This document shows positions 9,201 to 21,439 of a DNA stretch of 64,000 nt, in pieces; the first letter of the stretch is position 1, and every line of letters starts with the position of its first letter. The translations under genes and the position numbers were made by a program. The DNA comes from Acholoe squamosa (Eukaryota > Annelida > Polychaeta > Phyllodocida > Polynoidae). Under the pieces are notes generated by a model that searched no databases, was not told where the DNA came from, and saw only the letters and a program-made list of their open reading frames with translations. The stretch lies in NCBI GenBank assembly GCA_949317995.1, contig OX439052.1:36519932-36583931 (forward strand), in the 5' to 3' direction.

Positions 9201-11204
9201 CTCCCTAATCTCTGTGAGTGTTTTTAGGTGTCAACAAGTGGTTGTTAGCCTACCAATAGGTGACACGAGTACTTGTGAGTCATTTTTTAGGGTCAAAATA
9301 GTATTTAGAATTAAAGTAAAGGGTCTCCCTAATCTCTGCCAGTGTTTTTTAGGTGTGAACGAGTGGTTGTTAGCCTACCAAAAGGTGACACGAGTACTTG
9401 CGAGTAATTTTAGTGTCAAAATGGGGTTCAGAATTAAAGTAAAGGGTCTCCCTCGTCTCTGTGAGTGTTTTTTAGGTGTCAACAAGTGGTTGTTAGCCTA
9501 CCAATAGGTGACACGAGTACTTGGGAGTCATTTTTTAGGGTCAAAATAGTATTTAGAATTAAAGTAAAGGGTCTCCCTAATCTCTGCCAGTGTTTTTTAG
9601 GTGTGAACGAGTGGTTGTTAGCCTACCAAAAGGTGACACGAGTACTTGCGAGTAATTTTAGTGTCAAAATGGGGTTCAGAATTAAAGTAAAGGGTCTCCC
9701 TAGTCTCTGCGAGTTATTTTTAGGTGTCAACGAGTGGTTGTTAGCCTACCAAAAGGTGACACGAGTACTTGCGAGTAATTTTAGTGTCAAAATGGGGTTC
9801 AGAATTAAAGTAAAGGGTCTCCCTAGTCTCTGTGAGTGTTTTTTAGGTGTCAACGAGTGGTTGTTTGCCTACCAATAGGTGACACGAGTACTTGTGAGTC
9901 ATTTTTTAGGGTCAAAATAGTATTTAGAATTAAAGTAAAGGGTCTCCCTAATCTCTGCCAGTGTTTTTTAGGTGTGAACGAGTGGTTGTTAGCCTCCCAA
10001 TAGGTGACACGAATACTTGTGAGTCATTTTTAGTGTCAAAATGGGGTTCAGAATTAAAGTAAAGGGTCTCCCTAGTCTCTGCAAGTGATTTTTAGGTGTC
10101 AACGAGTGGTTGTTAGCCTACCAAAAGGTGACACGAGTACTTGCGAGTCATTTTTAGGGTCAAAATAGGGTTCAGAATTAAAATAAAGGGTCTCCCTAGT
10201 CTCTGCCAGTGATTTTTAGGTGTCAACGAGTGGTTGTTAGCCTACCAATAAGTGACATGAGTACTTGTGAGTCATTTTTAGGGTCAAAATAGAGTTCAGA
10301 ATTAAAATAAAGGGTTTCCCTAGTCTCTGCCAGTGATTTTTAGGTGTCAACGAGTGGTTGTTAGCCTACCAAAAGGTGACATGAGTACTTGCGAGTAATT
10401 TTAGTGTCAAAATGGGGTTCAGAATTAAAGTAAAGGGTCTCCCTAGTCTCTGTGAGTGTTTTTTAGGTGTCAACAAGTGGTTGTTAGCCTACCAATAGGT
10501 GACACAAGTACTTGTGAGTCATTTTTAGGGTCAAAATAGGGTTCAGAATTAAAGTAAAGGGTCTCCCTAGTCTCTGTGAGTGTTTTTTAGGTGTCAACAA
10601 GTGGTTGTTAGCCTACCAATAGGTGACACAAGTACTTGTGAGTCATTTTTAGGGTCAAAATAGGGTTCAGAATTAAAGTAAAGGGTCTCCCTAGTCTCTG
10701 TGAGTGTTTTTTAGGTGTCAACAAGTGGTTGTTAGCCTACCAATAGGTGACACGAGTACTTGTGAGTCATTTTTTAGGGTCAAAATAGTATTTAGAATTA
10801 AAGTAAAGGGTCTCCCTAATCTCTGCCAGTGTTTTTTAGGTGTGAAGGAGTGGTTGTTAGCCTCCCAATAGGTGACACAAATACTTGTGAGTCATTTTTA
10901 GGGTCAAAATAGGGTTCAGAATTCAAGTAGGGGGTCTCCCTAGTCTCTGTGAGTGATTTGCAGGTGTGAACGAGTGGTTGTTAGCCTCCAAATAGGTAAC
11001 ACAAGTACTTGTGAGTCATTTTTAGGGTCAAAATAGGGTTCAGAATTAAAGTGTAGGGGCCAGCTCTGGCTGTAAGTCCATGGCGGTAGGCCATCTGCCC
11101 CGTTCCGGTTGCACCAGCCTTCAGGGGCTGGTCAGCTGGTATAAGCTGCCCCCCTTGTGTATTATACCGATCCAGATGTAGGTGGAAGGTAGAGAATGTC
11201 AGAC

Positions 11205-11276
11205 GGGGAAGTAGCTCAGCGGTAGAGCTTCCGCCTGCAGGTTGGAGGGTCCCGGGTTGGACTCCCGGTTTCTCCA
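11205..11276 (+). tRNA. tRNA-Cys(GCA)-like gene, copy 2 5' repeat (C56G variant)
   Basis: Same cloverleaf and GCA anticodon as the other copies. The T loop reads TTGGACT, the same C56G change as in the 5' repeat of copy 1. Confidence 0.7.
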
Positions 11277-11302
11277 AGACGTTTTCCGCCGACCTCTACA
11301 CG

Positions 11303-11315
11303 GGTGGAGAAACCG
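11303..11315 (+). promoter_or_regulatory. Primer-binding-site-like sequence, copy 2
   Basis: GGTGGAGAAACCG, 2 nt after the 5' repeat, complementary to the 3' end of the embedded tRNA-like gene as in copy 1. Confidence 0.6.
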
Positions 11316-11944
11316 AGTTGGTCCTGACACGTGTGAGGGGGGACTACGAGAACTCGGTACCTGGGCTGGTATGACATGAATGACGATTCAATTTGCTAGT
11401 AGTGGGGAGACTTGAAAGAGGTGGCCGGTATGCGACTCAGTACTAGTCCCGGGTATCTGGTACCTATTGGGTACTGAACCCTATATTGAATCTGGTAGGG
11501 AGGAGTGTAGGGGCCAGCTCTGCCGTAAGGCCAGCAGCCCCGTTTCTGGAGATCCCAGCCCCCAGGGGCTGGCATCCGGTGGTAGCTCCCCCCTACGTGT
11601 GTGTCATACCAATCCAGGTGTAGGTGCCTGGAACGGTATAATACAGATACGCTTCGACCCTGGCAGTACTGTGTACTGGTAGGTCAACTGGGAAGTCAGG
11701 AGTGCCTCATACTGCTTGATAAAGCCCAATCGATCTGGTTGGGAGGAATGCTTGGTGCTGGTTGGCCATGGTTGAAGCTGGTTGGGAGGAGTGTAGGGGC
11801 CAGCTCTGGCTGTAAGTCCATGGCGGTAGGCCATCGGCCCCGTTCCGGTTGCACCAGCCTTCAAGGGCTGGTCAGCTGGTATAAGCTGCCCCCCTTGTGT
11901 ATTATACCGATCCAGATGTAGGTGGAAGGTAGAGAATGTCAGAT

Positions 11945-12016
11945 GGGGAAGTAGCTCAGCGGTAGAGCTTCCGCCTGCAGGTTGGAGGGTCCCGGGTTCG
12001 ACTCCCGGTTTCTCCA
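11945..12016 (+). tRNA. tRNA-Cys(GCA)-like gene, copy 2 3' repeat (intact boxes)
   Basis: Same cloverleaf with consensus TTCGACT T loop and intact A and B boxes. The 5' flank has a single change (CAGATG instead of CAGACG) outside the tRNA body. Confidence 0.75.
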
Positions 12017-14118
12017 AGACGTTTTCCGCCGACCTCTACAAAAGCAAGGGGTCTCCCTAATCTCTGCGAGTGTTTTTTAGGTGTGAATGAGTGGTTGTTA
12101 GCTTCTCAATAGGTGACACGAGTACTTGTGAGTCATTTTTAGGGTCAAAATAGGGTTCAGAATTAAAGTAAAGGGTCTCCCTAGTCTCTGCAAGTGATAT
12201 TTAGGTGTCAATGAGTAGTTGTTAGCCTACCAAGTGGTAATACTAGTAATTAAAAGTAGTTTTTAGGTGTCAACGAGTGGATGTTAGCCTTCCAATAGGT
12301 GACACAAGTACTTGTGAGTCATTTTTAGGGTCAAAATAATGTTTAGAATTAAAGTAAAGGGTCTCCCTAATCTCTGCCAGTGTTTTTTAGGTGTGAACGA
12401 GTGGTTTTTAGCCTACCAATAGGTGACACGAGTACTTGCGAGTCATTTTTAGGGTCAAAATAGAGTTCAGAATTAAAATAAAGGGTCTCCCTAGTCTCTG
12501 CCAGTGATTTTTAGGTGTCAACAAGTGGTTGTTAGCCTACCAAAAGGTGACACGAGTACTTGCGAGTAATTTTAGTGTCAAAATGGGGTTCAGAATTAAA
12601 GTAAAGGGTCTCCCTCGTCTCTGTGAGTGTTTTTTAGGTGTCAACAAGTGGTTGTTAGCCTACCAATAGGTGACACGAGTACTTGTGAGTCATTTTTTAG
12701 GGTCAAAATAGTATTTAGAATTAAAGTAAAGGGTCTCCCTAATCTCTGCCAGTGTTTTTTAGGTGTGAACGAGTGGTTGTTAGCCTACCAAAAGGTGACA
12801 CGAGTACTTGCGAGTAATTTTAGTGTCAAAATGGGGTTCAGAATTAAAGTAAAGGGTCTCCCTAGTCTCTGCGAGTTATTTTTAGGTGTCAACGAGTGGT
12901 TGTTAGCCTACCAAAAGGTGACACGAGTACTTGCGAGTAATTTTAGTGTCAAAATGGGGTTCAGAATTAAAGTAAAGGGTCTCCCTAGTCTCTGTGAGTG
13001 TTTTTTAGGTGTCAACGAGTGGTTGTTTGCCTACTAATAGGTGACACGAGTACTTGTGAGTCATTTTTTAGGGTCAAAATAGTATTTAGAATTAAAGTAA
13101 AGGGTCTCCCTAATCTCTGCCAGTGTTTTTTAGGTGTGAACGAGTGGTTGTTAGCCTCCCAATAGGTGACACGAATACTTGTGAGTCATTTTTAGTGTCA
13201 AAATGGGGTTCAGAATTAAAGTAAAGGGTCTCCCTAGTCTCTGCAGGTGATTTTTAGGTGTCAACGAGTGGTTGTTAGCCTACCAAAAGGTGACACGAGT
13301 ACTTGCGAGTCATTTTTAGGGTCAAAATAGGGTTCAGAATTAAAATAAAGGGTCTCCCTAGTCTCTGCCAGTGATTTTTAGGTGTCAACGAGTGGTTGTT
13401 AGCCTACCAATAAGTGACATGAGTACTTGTGAGTCATTTTTAGGGTCAAAATAGAGTTCAGAATTAAAATAAAGGGTTTCCCTAGTCTCTGCCAGTGATT
13501 TTTAGGTGTCAACGAGTGGTTGTTAGCCTACCAAAAGGTGACATGAGTACTTGCGAGTAATTTTAGTGTCAAAATGGGGTTCAGAATTAAAGTAAAGGGT
13601 CTCCCTAGTCTCTGTGAGTGTTTTTTAGGTGTCAACAAGTGGTTGTTAGCCTACCAATAGGTGACACGAGTACTTGTGAGTCATTTTTTAGGGTCAAAAT
13701 AGTATTTAGAATTAAAGTAAAGGGTCTCCCTAATCTCTGCCAGTGTTTTTTAGGTGTGAAGGAGTGGTTGTTAGCCTCCCAATAGGTGACACAAATACTT
13801 GTGAGTCATTTTTAGGGTCAAAATAGGGTTCAGAATTCAAGTAGGGGGTCTCCCTAGTCTCTGTGAGTGATTTGCAGGTGTGAACGAGTGGTTGTTAGCC
13901 TCCAAATAGGTAACACAAGTACTTGTGAGTCATTTTTAGGGTCAAAATAGGGTTCAGAATTAAAGTGTAGGGGCCAGCTCTGGCTGTAAGTCCATGGCGG
14001 TAGGCCATCTGCCCCGTTCCGGTTGCACCAGCCTTCAGGGGCTGGTCAGCTGGTATAAGCTGCCCCCCTTGTGTATTATACCGATCCAGATGTAGGTGGA
14101 AGGTAGAGAATGTCAGAC

Positions 14119-14190
14119 GGGGAAGTAGCTCAGTGGTAGAGCTTCCGCCTGCAGGTTGGAGGGTCCCGGGTTGGACTCCCGGTTTCTCCA
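14119..14190 (+). tRNA. tRNA-Cys(GCA)-like gene, copy 3 5' repeat (C56G variant)
   Basis: Same cloverleaf and GCA anticodon. The D loop has AGTGGTA instead of AGCGGTA, which still fits the A box. The T loop is TTGGACT (C56G). Confidence 0.7.
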
Positions 14191-14216
14191 AGACGTTTTC
14201 CGCCGACCTCTACACG

Positions 14217-14229
14217 GGTGGAGAAACCG
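14217..14229 (+). promoter_or_regulatory. Primer-binding-site-like sequence, copy 3
   Basis: GGTGGAGAAACCG at the same offset as in copies 1 and 2, complementary to the 3' end of the embedded tRNA-like gene. Confidence 0.6.
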
Positions 14230-14858
14230 AGTTGGTCCTGACACGTGTGAGGGGGGACTACGAGAACTCGGTACCTGGGCTGGTATGACATGAATGACGA
14301 TTCAATTTGCTAGTAGTGGGGAGACTTGAAAGAGGTGGCTGGTATGCGACTCAGTACTAGTCCCGGGTATCTGGTACCTATAGGGTACTGAACCCTATAT
14401 TGAATCTGGTAGGGAGGAGTGTAGGGGCCAGCTCTGCCGTAAGGCCAGCAGCCCCGTTTCTGGAGATCCCAGCCCCCAGGGGCTGGCATCCGGTGGTAGC
14501 TCCCCCCTACATGTGTGTCATACCAATCCAGGTGTAGGTGCCTGGAACGGTATAATACAGATACGCTTCGACCCTGGCAGTACTGTGTACTGGTAGGTCA
14601 ACTGGGAAGTCAGGAGTGCCTCATACTGCTTGATAAAGCCCAATCGATCTGGTTGGGAGGAATGCTTGGTGCTGGTTGGCCATGGTTGAAGCTGGTTGGG
14701 AGGAGTGTAGGGGCCAGCTCTGGCTGTAAGTCCATGGCGGTAGGCCATCGGCCCCGTTCCGGTTGCACCAGCCTTCAGGGGCTGGTCAGCTGGTATAAGC
14801 TGCCCCCCTTGTGTATTATACCGATCCAGATGTAGGTGGAAGGTAGAGAATGTCAGAC

Positions 14859-14930
14859 GGGGAAGTAGCTCAGCGGTAGAGCTTCCGCCTGCAGGTTGGA
14901 GGGTCCCGGGTTGGACTCCCGGTTTCTCCA
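14859..14930 (+). tRNA. tRNA-Cys(GCA)-like gene, copy 3 3' repeat (C56G variant)
   Basis: Same cloverleaf, but unlike the 3' repeats of copies 1 and 2 it carries TTGGACT. This suggests conversion between the two terminal repeats of this copy. Confidence 0.7.
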
Positions 14931-17480
14931 AGACGTTTTCCGCCGACCTCTACAAAAGCAAGGGGTCTCCCTAATCTCTGCGAGTGTTTTTTAGGTGTGA
15001 ATGAGTGGTTGTTAGCTTCTCAATAGGTGACACGAGTACTTGTGAGTCATTTTTAGGGTCAAAATAGGGTTCAGAATTAAAGTAAAGGGTCTCCCTAGTC
15101 TCTGCAAGTGATATTTAGGTGTCAATGAGTAGTTGTTAGCCTACCAAGTGGTAATACTAGTAATTAAAAGTAGTTTTTAGGTGTCAACGAGTGGATGTTA
15201 GCCTTCCAATAGGTGACACAAGTACTTGTGAGTCATTTTTAGGGTCAAAATAATGTTTAGAATTAAAGTAAAGGGTCTCCCTAATCTCTGCCAGTGTTTT
15301 TTAGGTGTGAACGAGTGGTTTTTAGCCTACCAATAGGTGACACGAGTACTTGCGAGTCATTTTTAGGGTCAAAATAGAGTTCAGAATTAAAATAAAGGGT
15401 CTCCCTAGTCTCTGCCAGTGATTTTTAGGTGTCAACGAGTGGTTGTTAGCCTACCAAAAGGTGACACGAGTACTTGCGAGTAATTTTAGTGTCAAAATGG
15501 GGTTCAGAATTAAAGTAAAGGGTCTCCCTCGGCTCTGTGAGTGTTTTTTAGGTGTCAACAAGTGGTTGTTAGCCTACCAATAGGTGACACGAGTACTTGT
15601 GAGTCATTTTTTAGGGTCAAAATAGTATTTAGAATTAAAGTAAAGGGTCTCCCTAATGTCTGCCAGTGTTTTTTTAGGTGTGAACGAGTGGTTGTTAGCC
15701 TACCAAAAGGTGACACGAGTACTTGCGAGTAATTTTAGTGTCAAAATGGGGATCAGAATTAAAGTAAAGGGTCTCCCTCGTCTCTGTGAGTGTTTTTTAG
15801 GTGTCAACAAGTGGTTGTTAGCCTACCAATAGGTGACACGAGTACTTGGGAGTCATTTTTTAGGGTCAAAATAGTATTTAGAATTAAAGTAAAGGGTCTC
15901 CCTAATCTCTGCCAGTGTTTTTTAGGTGTGAACGAGTGGTTGTTAGCCTACCAAAAGGTGACACGAGTACTTGCGAGTAATTTTAGTGTCAAAATGGGGT
16001 TCAGAATTAAAGTAAAGGGTTTCCCTAGTCTCTGCGAGTTATTTTTAGGTGTCAACGAGTGGTTGTTAGCCTACCAAAAGGTGACACGAGTACTTGCGAG
16101 TAATTTTAGTGTCAAAATGGGGTTCAGAATTAAAGTAAAGGGTCTCCCTAGTCTCTGTGAGTGTTTTTTAGGTGTCAACAAGTGGTTGTTTGCCTACCAA
16201 TAGGTGACACGAGTACTTGTGAGTCATTTTTTAGGGTCAAAATAGTATTTAGAATTAAAGTAAAGGGTCTCCCTAATCTCTGCCAGTGTTTTTTAGGTGT
16301 GAACGAGTGGTTGTTAGCCTCCCAATAGGTGACACGAATACTTGTGAGTCATTTTTAGGGTCAAAATAGGGTTCAGAATTAAAGTAAAGGGTCTCCCTAG
16401 TCTCTGCAAGTGATTTTTAGGTGTGAACGAGTGGTTGTTAGCCTACCAAAAGGTGACACGAGTACTTGCGAGTCATTTTTAGGGTCAAAATAGGGTTCAG
16501 AATTAAAATAAAGGGTCTCCCTAGTCTCTGCCAGTGATTTTTAGGTGTCAACGAGTGGTTGTTAGCCTACCAAAAGGTGACACGAGTACTTGCGAGTAAT
16601 TTTAGTGTCAAAATGGGGTTCAGAATTAAAGTAAAGGGTTTCCCTAGTCTCTGCGAGTTATTTTTAGGTGTCAACGAGTGGTTGTTAGCCTACCAAAAGG
16701 TGACACGAGTACTTGCGAGTAATTTTAGTGTCAAAATGGGGTTCAGAATTAAAGTAAAGGGTCTCCCTAGTCTCTGTGAGTGTTTTTTAGGTGTCAACAA
16801 GTGGTTGTTTGCCTACCAATAGGTGACACGAGTACTTGTGAGTCATTTTTTAGGGTCAAAATAGGGTTCAGAATTAAAGTAAAGGGTCTCCCTAGTCTCT
16901 GCGAGTGATTTTTAGGTGTGAACGAGTGGTTGTTAGCCTCCCAATAGGTGACACGAATACTTGTGAGTCATTTTTAGGGTCAAAATAGGGTTCAGAATTA
17001 AAGTTAGTCTCTGCAAGTGATTTTTAGGTGTGAACGAGTGGTTGTTAGCCTACCAAAAGGTGACACGAGTACTTGCGAGTCATTTTTAGGGTCAAAATAG
17101 GGTTCAGAATTAAAATAAAGGGTCTCCCTAGTCTCTGCCAGTGATTTTTAGGTGTCAACGAGTGGTTGTTAGCCTACCAAAAGGTGACACGAGTACTTGC
17201 GAGTAATTTTAGTGTCAAAATGGGGTTCAGAATTAAAGTAAAGGGTCTCCCTAGTCTCTGTGAGTGTTTTTTAGGTGTCAACGAGTGGTTGTTAGCCTAC
17301 CAATAGGTGACATGAGTACTTGTGAGTCATTTTTAGGGTCAAAATAGACTTCAGAATTAAAGTAAAGGGTCTCCCTAGTCTCTGGGACTGATTTTTAAGT
17401 GTGAACGAGTGGTTGTTAGCCTCCCAATAGGTGACACTAGTACTTGCGAGTCATTTTTAGGGTCAAAATAGGGTTCAGAC

Positions 17481-19245
17481 ACCTAGCTATAACATGACAG
17501 GCCCTGACTGACATCTAAAAATGACTCACAGACCCTTGTTACACCTCTCTTTAGCCTCACAGACCCTTGCTGACACCTAAAAATGACTCGCAGACACTTG
17601 GCCCACCTCACTTTAGCCTAACAGACCCTCACTGACACCTAAAAATGACTAGCAGACACTTGGCCCACCTCACTTTCACCTAACAGACCCTCGCTGACAC
17701 CCAAAAATGACTCACAGACACTTGGTACACCTCTTTAGCCTCACAGACCCTCACTGCCATCTAAAAATGACTCGCAGACACTTGGCCCACCTCACTTTCG
17801 CCTAACAGACCCTCACTGACACCTAAAAATGACTCACAGACACTTGGTACACCTCTTTAGCCTCACAGACCCTCACTGACATCTTAAAATGACTCGCAGA
17901 CACTTGGCCCACCTCACTTTTGCATAACAGACACTCACTGACATCTAAAAATGACTCGCAGACACTTGACCCACCTCACTATCGCCTAACAGACCCTCGC
18001 TGACACCTAAAATTGACTCTCAGACACTTGGAACACCTCGCTAGAACATGACCGACCCTCACTGACATCTAAAAATGACTCGCAGACACTTGGTACACCT
18101 TTCTTTAGCCTCAAAGACCCTCACTGACACCTAAAAATGACTTGCAAACACTTGGCCCACCTCACTTTAATAGCCTAACAGACCCTCACTGACACCTAAA
18201 ACTGACTCGCAGACACTTGATCCACCTCTCTTTAGCCTCAAAGACCCTCAGTGACAGCTAGAAATGACTCAGACACTTGGCCCACCTCACTTTCGCCTCA
18301 CAGACCCTCGCTGACACCTAAAATTGACTCGCAGACACTTGGTACACCTTTCTTTAGCCTTACAGACCCTCACTGACACCTAAAAATGACTCACATACAC
18401 TCGGTACACCTCTCTTTGGCCTAACAGACCCTCGCTGACACCTAAAAATGACTCACAGACACTTGGCCCACCTCACTTTCGCCTGACAGACCCTCGCTGA
18501 CACCTAAAATTGACTCGCAGACACTTGGTACACCTCGCTATAACATGACAGACCCTCACTGACACCTAAATATGACTGGCAGACACTTGGTACACCTCTC
18601 TTTAGCCTCACAGACCCTTGCTGACACCTAAAAATGACTCGCAAACACTTGGTTCACCTTTCTTTAGCCTTACAGACCCTCACTGACACCTAAAAATGAC
18701 TCGCATACACTCGGTACACCTCTCTTTGGCCTAACAGACCCTCGCTGACACCTAAAAATGACTCACAGACACTTGGCCCACCTCACTTTCGCCTGACAGA
18801 CCCTCGCTGACACCTAAAATTGACTCGCAGACACTTGGTACACCTCGCTATAACATGACAGACCCTCACTGACACCTAAATATGACTGGCAGACACTTGG
18901 TACACCTATCTTTAGCCTCACAGACCCTTGCTGACACCTAAAAATGACTCACAGACACTTGGCCCACCTCACTTTAGCCTAACAGACCCTCACTGACACC
19001 TAAAAATGACCCGCAGACACTTGGTACACCTCTCTTTAGCCTCACAGACCCTTGCTGACACCTAAAAATGACTCGCAAACACTTGGTTCACCTCTCTTTA
19101 GCCTCACAGACCCTCACTGACACCTAAAAATGACTCAGACACTTGGCCCACCTCACTTTCGCCTAAAAGACCCTCACTGACACCTAAAAATGACTTGCAG
19201 ACACTTGGCACTTTGGCACTCACAGTAGCCTAACAGACCGTTGCT
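17481..19245 (-). repeat. Satellite array B, 62-bp monomer, inverted relative of array A
   Basis: About 28 units of 62 bp containing CTGACACCTAAAAATGACTC and ACACTTGG(C/T). Its reverse complement aligns over the full 62 bp with one half of the array A monomer (TTTTTAGGTGTCA...GTTAGCC...CTTGCGAG). The array orientation therefore flips at about 17480. Units differ by several substitutions and there is no coding capacity. Confidence 0.9.
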
Positions 19246-20060
19246 GATACCTAAAACTGGAACTCTGAATTTTAGAGGTGAAAATATTTTGAGCCTGAAA
19301 ATTACTGCTATGCACTATGCACTATTCACTCTAATACTTCCACACGCCCCCCCCCACTAAAAAAAAAAGAGGTTTATCATCATTCACATTGTGCCCCCCA
19401 CCCCCACCCCCATCTTAATGTCAACTGATTTAGCTATACAAAAGTATGGGTTTTTATATACCTAAGCCTGCTCAACATGACCACTGCTGTGGGTGACTGG
19501 AGGTTAAGGAGGGTGACTGGGGGTTATGAACTGACCAATCAGACAGCTCCCCCCCCCCACACCACCCACCCTTCCGGCCCCCACGGAAGGCGTAGGCCAT
19601 ACGCATCTCTCTCGTACCGTTGAGGTCTCAGACCACCAAAACATTTCTCACTATAATCTATTATAGCTTAACCACCGATAAAACCCGCCTACAATGATTC
19701 AAATCGCCCAAAATAACCACAAATCTTTAGATACATCTTTTATCCTTAATCTGAGATAAAAAAAACATAGGTTTGACCAATCCAGTTTTTTTCTATTGGC
19801 CTGCATGCATACCTACCTACATTTTGACCTATTCTGCACCTAATAATTCAACAGTGCTCACTAATTTTTTAATGCCACCCACCAGTGCCTAACCAAAGGG
19901 CCAGTGTGTCACAATTTATATTCTATGAATCAGTACAGTTTAGTGATTTATTTGATGCCTTATAGCAAAGCTGACAATAATTTCCACACACTAATATAGA
20001 CCAATCAGAGGCCATCATCTCTTAACTGCCTACATTTACTGTATGATGAGGGGGGAACTG
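19246..20060. other. Intergenic, no gene seen
   Basis: Unique-looking AT-rich DNA with poly-C and poly-A runs near 19345-19375 and 19395. I see no ORF of note, RNA gene or clear element ends. Confidence 0.5.
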
Positions 20061-21439
20061 ACTCGTATAACGGGTCGTCAACTCCGCCGTCAACTCCCAG
20101 TTGATGTTCGTGTATATATGTATAAAATAGTGTTGTATATGTATTAAATTGGTTCAATTATATGTGAATTTGACTTAAAGTCATATTCTACACTTTCTAC
20201 TCCTCCCTAGCCCACCTAAAAAAGTATTATTTAGTAAAATACAAGTGCTATTGGGATACCCGTTACAACATGTGAGGTGGGATGCATTTTTTGCACTGTT
20301 CAAGACAAGGGAGCATTCATTTTTCAGAGGTTCACAAAATCAGTTCTGAATGAGTGGGGATGGTGGACTTTGGGAATGGTGCAGGAGTGGCAGTTCTTTA
20401 ACATGGGGGGAGAGGGCTGGGGGGGGAGGGGGTTTAGACTTTCTAGGATAAAAAAATTTCAGACCCGGAGTGATAATTTTTTAACAACAGGTGGGGGGCT
20501 GGTGGGTTTGAGGGGGGTAAGAATTTTTTCAACCCCTTGCCCAGGGGGGCAGAATTTTTTCCACCCCTCTAATGAGGGGGTCAAAATAATTTCACCTGTC
20601 TTCAGAGAGGGGGGGGCAATTTTTTTCCCCGCGTCTGCGCATAAACCCACCAGCCCCGCCCGTGTTTTTATAAAAAAAATGATCACTCCCTTAGGGGGAG
20701 CAAAGAATTTCACCCCTTTTTTAAGCGAAAAAGCCCAGGCCCTACTATTAAAGGGAGTGGTCATTATTTATCAACGGGGGGAGGGTGGTGGTGGGTTTGA
20801 GGGGGGAGTTCGTAAAATATTCAGACCACTCCGAGGAGGGGGGTAAAAAATTTTGACCCTTCTTGAGGCGGGGGGACAGGGGTTGTAAAAATTTTACCCT
20901 CTTTTTAGCAAAAAGCCTGAACTCTACTATAGATCAAAGAGGGGCGCGGGGGTGCGCAAATTGTTTTTACTGCTGTTGAGAGGGGGTGCGTAAAAAATGT
21001 TCTGGCATCCGCACAAAAACCCACCACCCCCGCTGTTGATGAATAAAGACCACTCCCTAAAGAATAAAAGGGGGGGAGTGGAAAAGACTCCAAACCCCTC
21101 TATGTTGCCATGTGGGGATAGGGTGTTTACCCCTTTCACTTCAGTCTGGCTGGGGGGAGGGGTGGATGAGGGAGCATCTGTTAGGCTATTCATTTGGTAC
21201 AAATGACATCATGCAGGGGTAGCGGGAGGGGGGTTAGGCCCGGCATGATGGGATTAATTTTCCATATACCTTCAGCATTGCAATATTGGCAAAAAACATG
21301 ATGGGGGGGTATCAAAAATGGTCGAAAAAAGCATAACATCATTTGTACACACCTCAATTGCAGAGGTGGTGGATAGGAATAGGGGGCCTATATTTCAGGG
21401 GTAGGCAATTTTTTTTTTTTATTGGGAGGGAAATGGGGA

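Larger units (their letters stand above)
11052..12040 (+). mobile_element. TRIM-like element, copy 2
   Basis: Second 989-bp island, with 249-bp terminal repeats at 11052-11300 and 11792-12040, partial internal LTR head at 11506 and flanking AAAG at 12041-12044. The surrounding satellite variants match those around copy 1, so it was copied together with the satellite (5765-bp offset) and is not an independent insertion. Confidence 0.75.
13966..14954 (+). mobile_element. TRIM-like element, copy 3
   Basis: Third 989-bp island with terminal repeats at 13966-14214 and 14706-14954, partial LTR head at 14420 and AAAG flanks. It again lies in matching satellite context (2914 bp from copy 2). In this copy both tRNA-like genes carry the C56G change. 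Confidence 0.75.
4276..17480 (+). repeat. Satellite array A, ~124-bp monomer with higher-order repeats
   Basis: Roughly a hundred head-to-tail monomers of about 124 bp, each starting near GGGTCTCCCTAGTCTCTG. Each monomer is itself a diverged dimer of two ~62-bp halves that share GAGTxATTTTTAGG. Higher-order structure is clear: a six-monomer unit of 743 bp repeats at 8471 and 9214, a related block occurs 1611 bp earlier at 6860, and blocks containing the 989-bp islands recur at intervals of 5765 and 2914 bp. ORFs of 60-137 codons in the array exist because some variants lack stops. They repeat with the monomers and are not genes. Confidence 0.95.

Noticed and set aside
5216-14931. Minus-strand ORFs beginning MEKPGVEPGT/MEKPGVQPGT (98-137 codons)
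   Set aside because: This is the antisense translation of the tRNA 3' half and T stem, a well-known false ORF next to tRNA genes.
6860-16822. Repeated ORFs of 63-137 codons starting MFFRCQQVVVSLPIGD or MSVFRCQQ
   Set aside because: They are read-through of the 124-bp satellite in stop-poor variants and recur with the monomers. No start context, domain or selection signal.
4276-19245. CRISPR-like array of regular repeats
   Set aside because: Repeats run head to tail with no unique spacers, in animal DNA, so this is satellite.
20277-20846. 189-codon ORF in the left palindrome arm
   Set aside because: Made of G-runs and hairpin repeats (GGGVKIIS-type peptides), not conserved in frame in the right arm.
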